In this document: positions 35,045 through 44,187 of the stretch, in pieces
How the letters are laid out: each line of letters starts with the position of its first letter
Numbering within the stretch: the first letter of the stretch is position 1
Assembly (NCBI RefSeq): GCF_003008695.1
Contig: NZ_PXZT01000008.1
Location: 62,001-126,000 of the forward strand
Source of the DNA: Trichococcus alkaliphilus
Lineage (GTDB): Bacteria; Bacillota; Bacilli; Lactobacillales; Aerococcaceae
DNA length: 64,000 nt
Reading direction: 5' to 3'
Program-made: the position numbers and the translations under genes
The notes under the pieces: model-generated
What the model saw: the letters and a program-made list of their open reading frames with translations, nothing else
Told to the model about the DNA's origin: nothing
Database searches by the model: none

Positions 35045-35716
35045 TTGAAATCCAGAATCAAGGAAATTTCGGAAGAATTGAAATTGGTCATCTCAGGAAA
35101 GACTTTCGATGCTTTATTGCCTCCCTTGTTGTTTGCCGTCGTTAATGGCAGATATCAGTTGACTGTCGCCAGTATTTTGGCGATTACGTTGGCTTTGTTA
35201 TTGGGAATCATCCGGTTGGCACGGAAGCAACCGTTGCGTTATGCCGTGGGTGGTTTGGTTGGTGTTATGTTTGCCTCCGGAATCGCATATTTCTCGAATA
35301 ATGCCGCCAATTATTATCTTCCCAAAATAGCGACCAGCGCGCTGTTCGTATTGGCGGCGCTGGTGAGCATCGTTCTTGGGAAACCGATGGCCGCGTTGAC
35401 GAGCCATTTGACGCGCGGGTGGGATTTGGATTGGTATTGGCGCAAGGACGTGAAGCCGGCCTATCAGGAAGTGACGGTTCTTTGGTTTCTGTTTTTTCTG
35501 ATGCGCCTGGCCTTGCAGATCATCCTTTTCAGGCGTGGCGATATTGTTGAGTTGGCTTGGACCAATACGCTCTTGGGGCTTCCGTTCACGATTGCAGGAT
35601 TGATCCTCAGCTATCTCTACGGCATTTGGCGCCTCCGCAACCTCAAAGGACCTAGCGTGGAGGAACACCGGGAAGGAAAACCGCAACCGTGGGAAGGGCA
35701 GACACGTGGTTTTTAA
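35045..35716 (+). CDS. DUF3159-like membrane protein
   Basis: About 224 residues if started at TTG 35045, which has AGGGG nine bases upstream; an in-frame start at 34994 overlaps the preceding gene. After a helical N-terminus there are about five membrane segments (LLPPLLFAVVNG, ASILAITLALLLGIIRLARKQ, IATSALFVLAALVSIVLGKPM, VTVLWFLFFLMRLALQII, LLGLPFTIAGLILSYLYGIWRL). The pattern resembles DUF3159 proteins, of unknown function. It sits between a small membrane protein and a molybdopterin-domain lipoprotein, with about 30 bases to the latter. Confidence 0.6.
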   Translation: MKSRIKEISEELKLVISGKTFDALLPPLLFAVVNGRYQLTVASILAITLALLLGIIRLARKQPLRYAVGGLVGVMFASGIAYFSNNAANYYLPKIATSALFVLAALVSIVLGKPMAALTSHLTRGWDLDWYWRKDVKPAYQEVTVLWFLFFLMRLALQIILFRRGDIVELAWTNTLLGLPFTIAGLILSYLYGIWRLRNLKGPSVEEHREGKPQPWEGQTRGF

Positions 35717-35746
35717 TCAGAAGGATTTCAGAAAGAAGGCATTTTG

Positions 35747-36448
35747 ATGGATAAAGTGGGAATAGCCGCAGTAAAGGGCCGCTCTGCCAATCGCATTCCC
35801 AAAAGATACTTGTTTTTATTGCTGAGTCTGTTGCTCTTTGGTTGTGGAACCTCCAATGATGACAATACAAGTGAAACTGATTTGGAAGAACTGAGCAAAA
35901 TCGAAGTGACCGAATACGAAGGAAAAGATTTGTCTTCTTTGACCGATTTTCGGGAAAATTCAATCAAAGGCCCCCAGTACATAGACGTAGATGCCTACAC
36001 GCTGACGATCGACGGCTTGGTCGAGCAGCCCGTTTCTTTATCCTACGATGAAGTGTTGGACAATCAGAAGTACACAAAGGTTGTGACACTGCATTGCGTG
36101 GAAGGATGGAGCGTCGATATCCTTTGGGAGGGGGTTCTGCTTGCGGACCTGTTCGAAGGAGTGGACGTTCAGGAAAACGCCGATACGGTCATTTTTTATT
36201 CGGAGGATGGCTACAGCACATCCCTGCCGCTGCGGACGATCATGGACAGGCAACTGATGATCGCCTACAAAATGAATGGGGTTGTCCTGCCACCCGAAAG
36301 AGGCTTTCCGTTCCAGCTGGTAGCGGAAGATAAGCTGGGATACAAATGGATCAAATGGATCACCCGCATTGAGTTGTCCGATGACGCGGACTATAAAGGC
36401 TATTGGGAACAACGGGGCTTTGACAATGAGGCGGATGTCAAACCGTGA
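35747..36448 (+). CDS. Lipoprotein with sulfite-oxidase-type molybdopterin domain
   Basis: 233 residues. A signal peptide ends in the lipobox LLFGC. The oxidoreductase molybdopterin-binding domain spans about residues 65-220: YTLTIDGLVEQPVSLSYDEV, then VTLHCVEGWSVDILWEGVLLADL, where the Cys would ligate molybdenum, and PPERGFPFQLVAEDKLGYKWIKWITRIEL. It is shorter than sulfite oxidases and closer to surface relatives of MsrP, which reduce oxidised methionine. The true substrate is unknown. If functional, the cell must make molybdopterin cofactor; no moa/moe genes are in view. It follows two small membrane proteins that could serve as electron donors (inference). Confidence 0.8.
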   Translation: MDKVGIAAVKGRSANRIPKRYLFLLLSLLLFGCGTSNDDNTSETDLEELSKIEVTEYEGKDLSSLTDFRENSIKGPQYIDVDAYTLTIDGLVEQPVSLSYDEVLDNQKYTKVVTLHCVEGWSVDILWEGVLLADLFEGVDVQENADTVIFYSEDGYSTSLPLRTIMDRQLMIAYKMNGVVLPPERGFPFQLVAEDKLGYKWIKWITRIELSDDADYKGYWEQRGFDNEADVKP

Positions 36449-36511
36449 GAAGAGAGGCTACAGAGAAGCTTAGGCTGTATCCACGCATAATGCTTCTTCC
36501 AAGAAAGACAG

Positions 36512-36543
36512 AGTGACCGGGGCTGCTGTCCTGGCCACTTTTT
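36512..36543 (+). terminator. terminator after the molybdopterin-domain gene
   Basis: AGTGaCCgGG and CCtGGcCACT form a ten-position stem with one mismatch and one G-T pair, followed by TTTTT. Confidence 0.55.
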
Positions 36544-36686
36544 CGGCAGAAGTCAGTTTTCCCAAAACTATAGGCTGGAGTCCCGGCATTTGGTATGATG
36601 GACTTATCATTTTTACAAGGTCCGCCTTATACATGAAGAATGATCGACGCTAGAGCATAAAAATAATAATATTGATGAGGATATGT

Positions 36687-37298
36687 ATGATACTTGTAAT
36701 AGATAATTATGATTCCTTCACCTACAACCTCGTCCAATACCTGAAGCAATTGGATGAGAACGTTGTGGTGAAACGGAACGATAAGATAACAATCGAAGAG
36801 ATAGCGGCAATGGATCCGCTGATGATCCTGATTTCCCCGGGCCCCAAGACGCCAAAAGAAGCGGGCGTCAGTCTGGATGTCGTCAGACGCTTTGCAGGGG
36901 CTATCCCGATTCTGGGCATCTGCCTGGGGCATCAGACGATCGCCGGTTTGTTCGGCGCGGCAATCGTGAAGGCGAAAGAGCCTGTCCATGGGAAGGTTCA
37001 TGCCATCCAACACACCGGAAAAGGCGTCTTCCAAGGCTTGAAAAGTCCGCTGAACGTCACAAGATACCATTCCTTGATCGTGGAAAAGGGGAGCCTCCCG
37101 GAAAGTCTGGAGGTCACCGCCTGGACGGAGGATGGCGAAATCATGGGCTTTCTTCATCGGGAAGAGCTGATCGAGGGGGTACAGTTCCATCCCGAGGCGA
37201 TCCTGACGGAGCATGGGTTGGATATGTTGCGCAACTTTTATGAGCGCGCCAAAAAAAAGCGGAAAGGGGCGATTGTTGATGGGAAAAAGAACGACTGA
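36687..37298 (+). CDS. pabA: Aminodeoxychorismate synthase, glutamine amidotransferase subunit
   Basis: 203 residues of class I glutamine amidotransferase: ILVIDNYDSFTYNLVQYL at the start, the nucleophile motif GICLGHQTIAG, and the His-Glu pair in GVQFHPEAIL. It releases ammonia from glutamine for the partner PabB. It could equally be called TrpG, but adjacency to a PabB and an aminodeoxychorismate lyase, with no trp genes, points to folate. Start ATG 36687 follows TGAGGAT. The stop lies 20 bases inside pabB. Confidence 0.9.
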   Translation: MILVIDNYDSFTYNLVQYLKQLDENVVVKRNDKITIEEIAAMDPLMILISPGPKTPKEAGVSLDVVRRFAGAIPILGICLGHQTIAGLFGAAIVKAKEPVHGKVHAIQHTGKGVFQGLKSPLNVTRYHSLIVEKGSLPESLEVTAWTEDGEIMGFLHREELIEGVQFHPEAILTEHGLDMLRNFYERAKKKRKGAIVDGKKND

Positions 37299-38658
37299 CA
37301 TCGTGATCAAGGAAATCGTTACCGGACTTTCGAGCTTCGAACTGTTCTCTTTGTTCCGCGACCGCAAGCATTGTTTTTTCCTTGACAGCGGGATGGATCC
37401 GGAAAAGTTGGGACGCTATTCATTCATCGGATTCGGTCCCGAAATGACGCTGACTGCCAAAGCTGGCGTGGATGCTTTTGCAGAACTGAAAGCACTGTTG
37501 GAAGAATATCAGCTGGAGTATGCAGGCGAGCTTCCTTTCATCGGCGGAGCTGTCGGTTACTTCGGCTATGAGTTGCGCCATCAGGTGGAACGGTTGCCGA
37601 ATGAAGCGCACGATGATGTCCAGATTCCGAACAGCTTCTTTGGCATCTATGACGGTGCGATTGTGGTGGACCATCTTTTGGGCAAGGTCCATCTTGCTTC
37701 GCCGGGTCTTTTTGGCGACCCGGAAAAGTGGGTGGCTGAGGCGGAAAAGGTCATCATGGCTGCGGAAGGGTTGCATTTTCCGGTTCAGGTCTCGGAATTG
37801 GCTGGCGCTGCCAGGCCGAAGCTCACCGCGAATATGACCAAAAGCTACTATTTGAACGCGATCGCGCGCATCAAGGAGTACATCCGTTCCGGCGACATCT
37901 ATCAGGTCAACATGACCCAACGCTTCCAATGCCGGACGGAAGCATCGCCCTACGAGCTGTACACGCGCTTGCGCGACATCAATCCCGCGCCGTTCGCTGC
38001 CTACATCGACTTCGGCATGGGCCAGCTTTTGAGCAGTTCGCCGGAGCGGTTCCTGCAGATCCGCAACGGCAAGGTTCAGACTCGGCCGATCAAAGGCACA
38101 CGGCCGCGGGGCGCCACCGAGCAGGAGGATAGAGTGAACCGCCAGGAGCTGTTGGAAAGCGAGAAGGACCGTGCCGAATTGCTGATGATTGTCGATCTGA
38201 TGCGCAATGATTTGGGTCGGGTCTGCAAAACCGGCAGCGTCAAGGTCACGGAAATGTACCATATCGAGGACTACAGCACGGTTTTTCAGCTCGTCTCGAC
38301 AATCGAAGGGGAGCTGGAGGAAGGCATCCACGCGCTCGATTGCATCAAAGCAGCCTTCCCGGGCGGATCGATAACGGGCGCGCCGAAAATCAGGGCGATG
38401 GAAATCATCGATGAAATCGAGCCGACCCAGCGCAACGTCTATACCGGATCGATTGGCTATGTCGGCTTCAATGGCGATGCCGATCTGAATATCGTCATCC
38501 GGACGATTCTGCAGAAAGGCGACACGGCCTATTTTCAGGTCGGCGGCGGAATCGTCTGGGATTCGGATGCGGAAATGGAATACGAGGAGACGCTTGTGAA
38601 GGCGAAGGCACTCATCGAGGCGCTGCAAGCGGAATTACCGGAAGGGGAAAACGAATGA
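37279..38658 (+). CDS. pabB: Aminodeoxychorismate synthase component I
   Basis: 459 residues of the chorismate-utilising fold: the N-terminal FIGGAVGYFGYE, then SGDIYQVNMTQRF, LLSSSPERFLQI, RPIKGTRPRG, ELLMIVDLMRNDLGRVC and FPGGSITGAPKIRAMEII. It aminates chorismate to 4-amino-4-deoxychorismate using ammonia from PabA. The PIKGT motif supports PabB over TrpE. ATG 37279 overlaps pabA and has AAGGGG upstream. It ends in ATGA, overlapping pabC, so the three genes are translationally coupled. Confidence 0.92.
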   Translation: MGKRTTDIVIKEIVTGLSSFELFSLFRDRKHCFFLDSGMDPEKLGRYSFIGFGPEMTLTAKAGVDAFAELKALLEEYQLEYAGELPFIGGAVGYFGYELRHQVERLPNEAHDDVQIPNSFFGIYDGAIVVDHLLGKVHLASPGLFGDPEKWVAEAEKVIMAAEGLHFPVQVSELAGAARPKLTANMTKSYYLNAIARIKEYIRSGDIYQVNMTQRFQCRTEASPYELYTRLRDINPAPFAAYIDFGMGQLLSSSPERFLQIRNGKVQTRPIKGTRPRGATEQEDRVNRQELLESEKDRAELLMIVDLMRNDLGRVCKTGSVKVTEMYHIEDYSTVFQLVSTIEGELEEGIHALDCIKAAFPGGSITGAPKIRAMEIIDEIEPTQRNVYTGSIGYVGFNGDADLNIVIRTILQKGDTAYFQVGGGIVWDSDAEMEYEETLVKAKALIEALQAELPEGENE

Positions 38659-39470
38659 AAGTATTTTTGAATACGGCCTATCTTGAAGAAGATGCAGCGC
38701 TGATCAGTCCGCTGTCCCCAGGCTTCATGTACGGATACGGGGTTTTTGAGACAATCCGCGTTTCCGGTAAACAAGCGCTGTTTCTGGACCAACATTACAC
38801 ACGCATGGTCCGTGCGCTGTCGGTTCTGGGGATGACTTGCCCCTATCAAGAAACCGACCTCCAGCCGATCATCGAAAAATTGCTGGAGCTGAATGGCGTT
38901 TCCGAAGGTTTCGTAAAGGTCGTCTGCAGCAAACCGACCCCGAAAAAACAGGTGCATCAGGAAGCGGATATCCTGATCCTGACAGGAACGAAAACCTACA
39001 AAGAGGAATATACAACAGGTCTGAAAGTATGCCTGGCCGATGCGAGAAGGAACGAATTCTCCAAAATAGTCGGCATCAAAAGCATGAGTTATACGGAAAA
39101 CATCCTGGAAAAAGAAGCAGCCGTAAAGAAAGGCTTTCATGAAGCTCTTTTCCTGAATACGCAAGGACTGGTTGCCGAGGGATGCGTCGCAAATATTTTT
39201 TGGGTCAAGGCTCGCGAGGTCTACACACCCGCTGCGGCCTGCGGCATCCTTGAGGGGACAGCCAGGGCAAGGGTCATACAACAGTGCATGGAGTTGGGGA
39301 TGCCAATCCATGAAGGCAGCTATCATTCGGAAGAACTGTTTGACGCAGATGAGATTTTTTTGACCAATGCTCTGATGGGGATTATGCCAGTCAGCCGTTT
39401 GGAGGATAAGTTGTTCAATCCGGGCGACTATCCTGTGACTACAAAATTGCGGAGAAGTACGAATTTTTGA
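38655..39470 (+). CDS. pabC: 4-amino-4-deoxychorismate lyase
   Basis: 271 residues of the fold-type IV PLP enzymes: PGFMYGYGVFETIRV, then SMSYTENILEKEAAVKKGFHEALFLNTQG, where LNTQGLVAEGCVANIFWV is the branched-chain-aminotransferase-like block, and LTNALMGIMPVSRL. It eliminates pyruvate from aminodeoxychorismate to give p-aminobenzoate for folate. D-amino acid transaminase is the main alternative, rejected on context (pabA-pabB-pabC operon with ATGA overlap). Confidence 0.88.
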   Translation: MKVFLNTAYLEEDAALISPLSPGFMYGYGVFETIRVSGKQALFLDQHYTRMVRALSVLGMTCPYQETDLQPIIEKLLELNGVSEGFVKVVCSKPTPKKQVHQEADILILTGTKTYKEEYTTGLKVCLADARRNEFSKIVGIKSMSYTENILEKEAAVKKGFHEALFLNTQGLVAEGCVANIFWVKAREVYTPAAACGILEGTARARVIQQCMELGMPIHEGSYHSEELFDADEIFLTNALMGIMPVSRLEDKLFNPGDYPVTTKLRRSTNF

Positions 39471-39506
39471 GCACACCCGCTTGGAAAAGAAAGGAAAACC
39501 GATTAG

Positions 39507-40370
39507 ATGGAAAAATGCGATCAAATCGAAAGAAGTCTCATCAAAAAATACCGGAAATCCTTATGGCGGCCCTTCATAAAAGCGATCCAGGAATATGAAC
39601 TGATCCAAGACGGCGACAAGATAGCCGTCTGCATCTCCGGCGGGAAGGATTCGATGCTGATGGCCAAACTGATGCAGGAGCTGCAACGGCATGGCACGAT
39701 ACGATTCGAGCTGGTCTTTTTGGCGATGAATCCGGGATACAGTGAACAGAACCAGCAACAGATTTTGGATAATGCCGCATTGATGGACATCCCACTGACC
39801 GTTTTCGAGTCCTCCATTTTTGATGTCGTTGAGAATGTGGACTCGTCACCCTGTTATCTTTGCGCGCGCATGCGCAGGGGCAGTCTGTACCAAAAAGCCC
39901 AGGAGCTCGGCTGCAACAAGATCGCTTTGGGACATCATTTCGATGACGTCATCGAGACGATCCTGATGAACATGTTCTACGGCGGGACCATCGAGACGAT
40001 GATGCCGAAACTGCATAGCCGGAACTTCGAAGGGATGGAGCTGATCCGGCCGCTTTATCATGTGAAGGAAGCGGATATCATCGCCTGGAAGGACTACCAT
40101 CAATTGACATTCCTCCAGTGCGCCTGCCGTTTCACGGAAATGTACGATAATCAACCGAGCGATATCGGAGGTTTCAAGCGCAAAGAGATGAAGGCATTGA
40201 TCGGCCAACTGCGCGAAACGAGTCCGCTCATCGACGCGAATATCTTCCAGAGTGTGCAGAGCGTGAACCTCGAAAAAATCATTTCTTCCCGAGATCGGGA
40301 CGGAAGGCATCATTTTCTTGAAAAATACGCGGATGGGGCTGAAAGGCCGCTGCCAGATATGGTAGAATGA
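39507..40370 (+). CDS. TtcA-like tRNA 2-thiocytidine synthetase
   Basis: 287 residues. The PP-loop SGGKDSMLMAKLM (about 45-57) activates the target base by adenylation. A CxxC in SSPCYLCARMRRG and a further Cys pair in FLQCACRFTE are as expected for TtcA, which uses an iron-sulfur cluster to thiolate C32 of some tRNAs. HHFDDVIETILMNMFYGG is the family's second core motif. TtcA is well characterised in Gram-negatives; Firmicutes homologues of this type may have another tRNA target. It follows pabC by 36 bases, so it probably shares the operon. Confidence 0.8.
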   Translation: MEKCDQIERSLIKKYRKSLWRPFIKAIQEYELIQDGDKIAVCISGGKDSMLMAKLMQELQRHGTIRFELVFLAMNPGYSEQNQQQILDNAALMDIPLTVFESSIFDVVENVDSSPCYLCARMRRGSLYQKAQELGCNKIALGHHFDDVIETILMNMFYGGTIETMMPKLHSRNFEGMELIRPLYHVKEADIIAWKDYHQLTFLQCACRFTEMYDNQPSDIGGFKRKEMKALIGQLRETSPLIDANIFQSVQSVNLEKIISSRDRDGRHHFLEKYADGAERPLPDMVE

Positions 40371-40417
40371 GTCGAACCTCCGCAAAATCGGAGAACATTA
40401 ATAGGGAGTTGAATGAA

Positions 40418-40882
40418 ATGACCTTGTCATTCGAAGAAAAAAAAGCGATATTTGATGATTATAAAGAACTGACGGCTGTTCCGGTCTCGATGAACCGGAT
40501 CAATTATCATTTCAATGCGAGTGCGGTGGACCACAAAATCGCCGTCCGCTTCCTGCATCCAAACGGCAATGCCTTCATTTATGCAGGCTACCTGCCGAAA
40601 GAAGAGACGGATAAAGGCTATATTTCCGTATTGGAAAGCGACGAAGGAACGATCCGTTTCCTGCTGGAAAAGGCGATTTCCTTTCTGAAAAAAACCGAAG
40701 ACGGCTATGAGGAAGGCTACTCGGAAAAATGGGTGGATCGGTCCGGAGATGTTCTGTTGCTGATCTACGATAATCCGATGTGGTCGGTTGCGTTGAAGAA
40801 CGGTCAAATGGAAGGAATCTTCAAGACCCGTGATGCGGCTGTCGGTTATCTGAATGATGAAGGTTTCTCGCGAACCAATTAA
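40418..40882 (+). CDS. Hypothetical protein
   Basis: 154 residues, soluble, not recognised. The N-terminus is helical (LSFEEKKAIFDDYKELTAVPVSMNRINYHF). The central part has short strands (IAVRFLHPNGNAFIYAGYL, GYISVLESDEGTIRFLLEKAISFLKK) and the C-terminus WSVALKNGQMEGIFKTRDAAVGYLNDEGF. The start at 40418 has GGGAG about nine bases upstream; the open frame reaches back into ttcA. It is tightly followed by the Nudix gene (30 bases). Confidence 0.6.
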   Translation: MTLSFEEKKAIFDDYKELTAVPVSMNRINYHFNASAVDHKIAVRFLHPNGNAFIYAGYLPKEETDKGYISVLESDEGTIRFLLEKAISFLKKTEDGYEEGYSEKWVDRSGDVLLLIYDNPMWSVALKNGQMEGIFKTRDAAVGYLNDEGFSRTN

Positions 40883-40912
40883 CCGCTAAAAGCATGCGAA
40901 AGGAAGGCTGGT

Positions 40913-41473
40913 ATGGGAATCAGACAAATGCTTGCGGACTATTCTCCCTTTAATGAACAGGAAGAAAAGGACCGTGAGCTGATGCTTCGGTATCTGGATC
41001 AATTCGATGATTTGTTCAAGCGTGAGAATGAGTTCGCCCACTTCACCGCTTCGAGTTGGGTCGTCAATCGCGACCGTACCAAGGTGCTGATGGTCTACCA
41101 TAACATCTACCGTTCCTGGTCCTGGATCGGCGGCCACATGGATGGGGAAACCGACTTCCTGGCAACGGCGATCCGGGAAACGAAGGAAGAGACGGGTATC
41201 GAGCAGGTAAAGCCGATTTCGCAGAAGCTCTTTTCGCTCGAAATATTGAGTGTGGATGGGCACGTCAAAAACGGCAAACAGATAGGGACGCATGTGCATC
41301 TGAATCTGACCTACCTGCTGGAAGCGGACGAGACGCAACGGACGAGCGTCAAACCTGACGAAAACAGTGGGGTCGCTTGGATGGGATTGGAAGAGGCGCT
41401 TTCCAAGTGCAGCGAGCCTTACATGAAGGGCATTTACGCCAAGCTGAACGATAAATTGAACAGAATGCAATAG
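40913..41473 (+). CDS. Nudix hydrolase
   Basis: 186 residues. The Nudix box reads GGHMDGETD...AIRETKEETGIE, the variant subclass with GHxDG before the helix and the metal-binding REtxEEtG core. Flanking strands (TKVLMVYHNIYRSWSWIG, THVHLNLTYLLEAD) complete the fold. It hydrolyses a nucleoside diphosphate linked to another moiety; the substrate is not predictable. A large terminator hairpin follows 55 bases after the stop. Confidence 0.88.
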   Translation: MGIRQMLADYSPFNEQEEKDRELMLRYLDQFDDLFKRENEFAHFTASSWVVNRDRTKVLMVYHNIYRSWSWIGGHMDGETDFLATAIRETKEETGIEQVKPISQKLFSLEILSVDGHVKNGKQIGTHVHLNLTYLLEADETQRTSVKPDENSGVAWMGLEEALSKCSEPYMKGIYAKLNDKLNRMQ

Positions 41474-41528
41474 CCGCTCAGCGCCGATGGTTCTCATTTT
41501 CCATCGGCAACGAAAAGTGGCATAATGG

Positions 41529-41594
41529 CAGTGGAGAGCACCGACTGCGCCGAAGAACATATTCGGCGGGTCGGTGCAGCCGCTGTTTTTTTTT
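41529..41594 (+). terminator. very strong intrinsic terminator after the Nudix gene
   Basis: Three stacked stems, CAGTGG/CCGCTG, GCACCGAC/GTCGGTGC and CGCCGAA/TTCGGCG, are separated by small bulges, with a nine-T tail. It is longer than a typical terminator. Confidence 0.88.
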
Positions 41595-41647
41595 GTCCAT
41601 TTGCACTGTCGGGGTCGGTAATCATAAGATTAGGGAGGATTTAACTT

Positions 41648-42532
41648 ATGAATAAAATTGTTCCGCATTTTTGGTTTGATACGCAGGCTGTAGAAGCAGC
41701 TGAATTCTATACCTCACTGTTCGATAATTCCAAAATCACAAACGTCAGCCAAATCCAGAATCCACCACCATATGGAACGGCCGATATTGTCTCAATGACG
41801 TTGGCTGGTCAGGATTTCATGGCGATCGCGGCAGGACCGTATTTCCGCTTCAATCCGTCCATTTCAATCCGAATCGATTGCGCATCGATGAAGGAAGTCG
41901 ATTTCCTTTGGGAAAAGCTTTCCGATGGCGGCGCGGTGCTCATGCCGTTGGACGCTTACCCCTTCAGCAAAAGGTATGGTTGGACAGCGGACCGTTACGG
42001 CCTGTCTTGGCAGATCATGCACGTCGGCGAACGGGAGATAGAACAGAAATTGACTCCGACGCTGATGTTCACCAAAAAACAATGCGGCAAAGCAGAGGAG
42101 GCGATCCTTTTCTATGAGGCTGTGTTCTCAGATACCTCAATCGATGCAATGGATTACTACGGAGTGGGGGAGGAACCGGATGCGCCCGGGACGGTAAGAT
42201 TCGCTTCTTTCAAGTTGGAAGGCCAAACGTTCGCAGCCATGGACAGTGCTCAGGCCCATGATTTTGAATTCAATGAAGCTATCTCTTTCATCGTCAATTG
42301 CGAAAATCAGGAAGAAATTGATTACTATTGGGAAGCCCTGTCGTATGTCCCGGAAGCGGAAAACTGCGGATGGCTGAAGGATAAATACGGGGTATCTTGG
42401 CAGATCGTTCCAACGGACATGAACGAGATGCTGCAGACAGCGGATCCTGAAAAATTGGCACGCGTCACAGAGGCGACTCTGAAAATGAAAAAATTGGATC
42501 TTGCGGAACTGAGAAGAGTTTACGAAGCCTAG
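41648..42532 (+). CDS. Tandem VOC/PhnB-like protein
   Basis: 294 residues with two glyoxalase-fold (VOC) domains of the PhnB/3-demethylubiquinone methyltransferase-like type, at about 1-130 and 140-275. The repeated blocks are HFWFDTQAVEAAEFYTSLFDNSKI and LMFTKKQCGKAEEAILFYEAVFSDTSI, each closing with DKYGLSWQI-type strands (DRYGLSWQI, DKYGVSWQI). Despite the Pfam name such proteins are not methyltransferases, and their substrates are unknown. GGGAGG lies about nine bases before the ATG. Confidence 0.85.
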   Translation: MNKIVPHFWFDTQAVEAAEFYTSLFDNSKITNVSQIQNPPPYGTADIVSMTLAGQDFMAIAAGPYFRFNPSISIRIDCASMKEVDFLWEKLSDGGAVLMPLDAYPFSKRYGWTADRYGLSWQIMHVGEREIEQKLTPTLMFTKKQCGKAEEAILFYEAVFSDTSIDAMDYYGVGEEPDAPGTVRFASFKLEGQTFAAMDSAQAHDFEFNEAISFIVNCENQEEIDYYWEALSYVPEAENCGWLKDKYGVSWQIVPTDMNEMLQTADPEKLARVTEATLKMKKLDLAELRRVYEA

Positions 42533-42573
42533 TCACTGTTTTTTTGCATGGTTGCATGAAAGAAGGATGCAGG

Positions 42574-43782
42574 ATGAAAAGAGTGAAAAAGACGGTTTGG
42601 TGGAAAGGTGTTTTTTGGAGCATCAACTTGTTATTTTTGGCGATTTTGTTGGGATTTTCTGGAGTAGCTTCGGCCACGACCCTAAATGAGGAGAATCTGG
42701 ATCATTTGGCTGCCGGTGAGACGATTGAAGGACCGGGTTTCTTTGCGGGTAATGTGGTGAAAGTCGATGGAAATGTGGAAGGGACGACGTTTGTGTCCGG
42801 GCAGGATGTCCGGATCAACGGCAACATCAACGGCGATCTTTTTGTGGCTGCCCAAACAATTTCCATTAACGGGACGGTGACCGGCAATATTTATGGAGCT
42901 GGGCAAGCACTTACCTTTGATGGGCAATCGGAAAGCGATGTTTTCTTTGCCGGTCAGAATATCTCCGTCGGACAGGATGCGTCCATTGGCAGGGACTTGT
43001 TTGCGGCGGGCGCAACCATCCTTCAAGAAGGGATCATCCAACGCAACCTCTTCGGGGGCGGAGCCGAGATTGTGCTCAGCGGACAGATCGGCGGGGACGC
43101 CAATCTTCAGACGGATAGTCTGAAACTTCAGGACGGCGCGAACATAGCGGGCGACCTCAACTACAAGGGTGAAAACGAAGCTGACATCGGGACCGGCGCA
43201 ACGATCGCTGGAGACACCGATTGGGAATTTGCCGAAACGATGAACGTGGACAGAGAAGTCGCGGTGAAAGAGACGAGAACTCCGGTAAGGAAATTTTTCT
43301 GGTTCCTCTGGAGCTTGGCGAGCGCTTTGCTGATCTGGTTCCTGATTCGAATCTGGCGCCCCGCTTTCTGGCAAAACACAACCCAGCCCTTGGTTGAACA
43401 GCCGCTGAAGACGTTGGGTGTTGGTCTGCTGACATTGTTGGTGGTGCCGCCGATGATCATCTTGGCGATGGTCACCGTCATCGGGATTCCGATCGCGGTC
43501 ATCCTTGGCGCCGTTTATCCGATCGCTTTGTATCTGTCGCGGATCATCGTGGCGGTTTTCATCGGACAGTGGTTGGCGAAACGCTTCAAATGGCCCGAGC
43601 TGCATAAAGGCGTCTGGCTGGTATTGTTGGGATTGATCATCCTCGGCGTTTTACGGATGCCACCTTACATCGGCTTCCTGAGTTCCTTGCTGATCGTGAT
43701 GGCAGGGTTGGGGTCGCTCGTGATGGCCCATCATCGAGCTGCACCTGAAACAGCAAGCGTGCAGACCGAATTGGATCTGTAG
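42574..43782 (+). CDS. Exported polymer-forming (bactofilin-like) beta-helix membrane protein
   Basis: 402 residues. An N-terminal hydrophobic signal ends ASA. Residues about 40-220 are short repeated turns (VVKVDGNVEGTTFVSGQDVRINGNINGDLFVAAQTISINGTVTGNIYGAGQ), as in polymer-forming bactofilin-like beta-helices. Four membrane helices follow (about 245-385). The combination of an exterior beta-helix and a membrane domain is common in Firmicutes; the role is unknown but probably envelope-structural. GAAGG lies seven bases before ATG 42574; an earlier in-frame start at 42544 is less well placed. Confidence 0.75.
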   Translation: MKRVKKTVWWKGVFWSINLLFLAILLGFSGVASATTLNEENLDHLAAGETIEGPGFFAGNVVKVDGNVEGTTFVSGQDVRINGNINGDLFVAAQTISINGTVTGNIYGAGQALTFDGQSESDVFFAGQNISVGQDASIGRDLFAAGATILQEGIIQRNLFGGGAEIVLSGQIGGDANLQTDSLKLQDGANIAGDLNYKGENEADIGTGATIAGDTDWEFAETMNVDREVAVKETRTPVRKFFWFLWSLASALLIWFLIRIWRPAFWQNTTQPLVEQPLKTLGVGLLTLLVVPPMIILAMVTVIGIPIAVILGAVYPIALYLSRIIVAVFIGQWLAKRFKWPELHKGVWLVLLGLIILGVLRMPPYIGFLSSLLIVMAGLGSLVMAHHRAAPETASVQTELDL

Positions 43783-43880
43783 CCGGATCAGCAGGACGGA
43801 AACTGGAATGGAAATGCGAACGCATCATTTTCTTCCCGGGAACGCGCACTTTTTGATATAATGGACCCTGAGGTGAATCT

Positions 43881-44135
43881 ATGAAATTCGTAGTGGCAAG
43901 GACATTCAAAAAGAACGGCAGTGCAGCGATTGCAATCGATGCGGTACCATCCATTATGGGCTATTCGGAAGAATTGGAGCAACGTTTCGGCCGGAAAATC
44001 GAGGTGCTCCTCCTGAGCGGGGACTCCGCGGAAGCCCTGGAAGAGGCGTGGCCGGAGTACGCACCCATCGCGGTGGTTGACAACAAAGAAACATTCGAAC
44101 GCACGATTGAAGAAAAAGTCAGCCGGAAAAAATAG
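43881..44135 (+). CDS. Small hypothetical protein
   Basis: 84 residues, soluble, alpha/beta (MKFVVARTFKKNGSAAIAID, KIEVLLLSGDSAEALEEAW, IAVVDNKETFERTIEEKV). It is not recognised. A TATAAT just upstream and TGAGGTG before the ATG indicate a real gene, and a GC-rich terminator follows directly. Confidence 0.55.
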   Translation: MKFVVARTFKKNGSAAIAIDAVPSIMGYSEELEQRFGRKIEVLLLSGDSAEALEEAWPEYAPIAVVDNKETFERTIEEKVSRKK

Positions 44136-44140
44136 CATCG

Positions 44141-44187
44141 GATCGGCGCGGAAGCATATGGAAATGCTGCCGCGCCGGTCTTTTTTT
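44141..44187 (+). terminator. intrinsic terminator
   Basis: GATCGGCGCGG with CCGCGCCGGTC, extended by AGCAT/ATGCT, then seven T. Confidence 0.9.
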
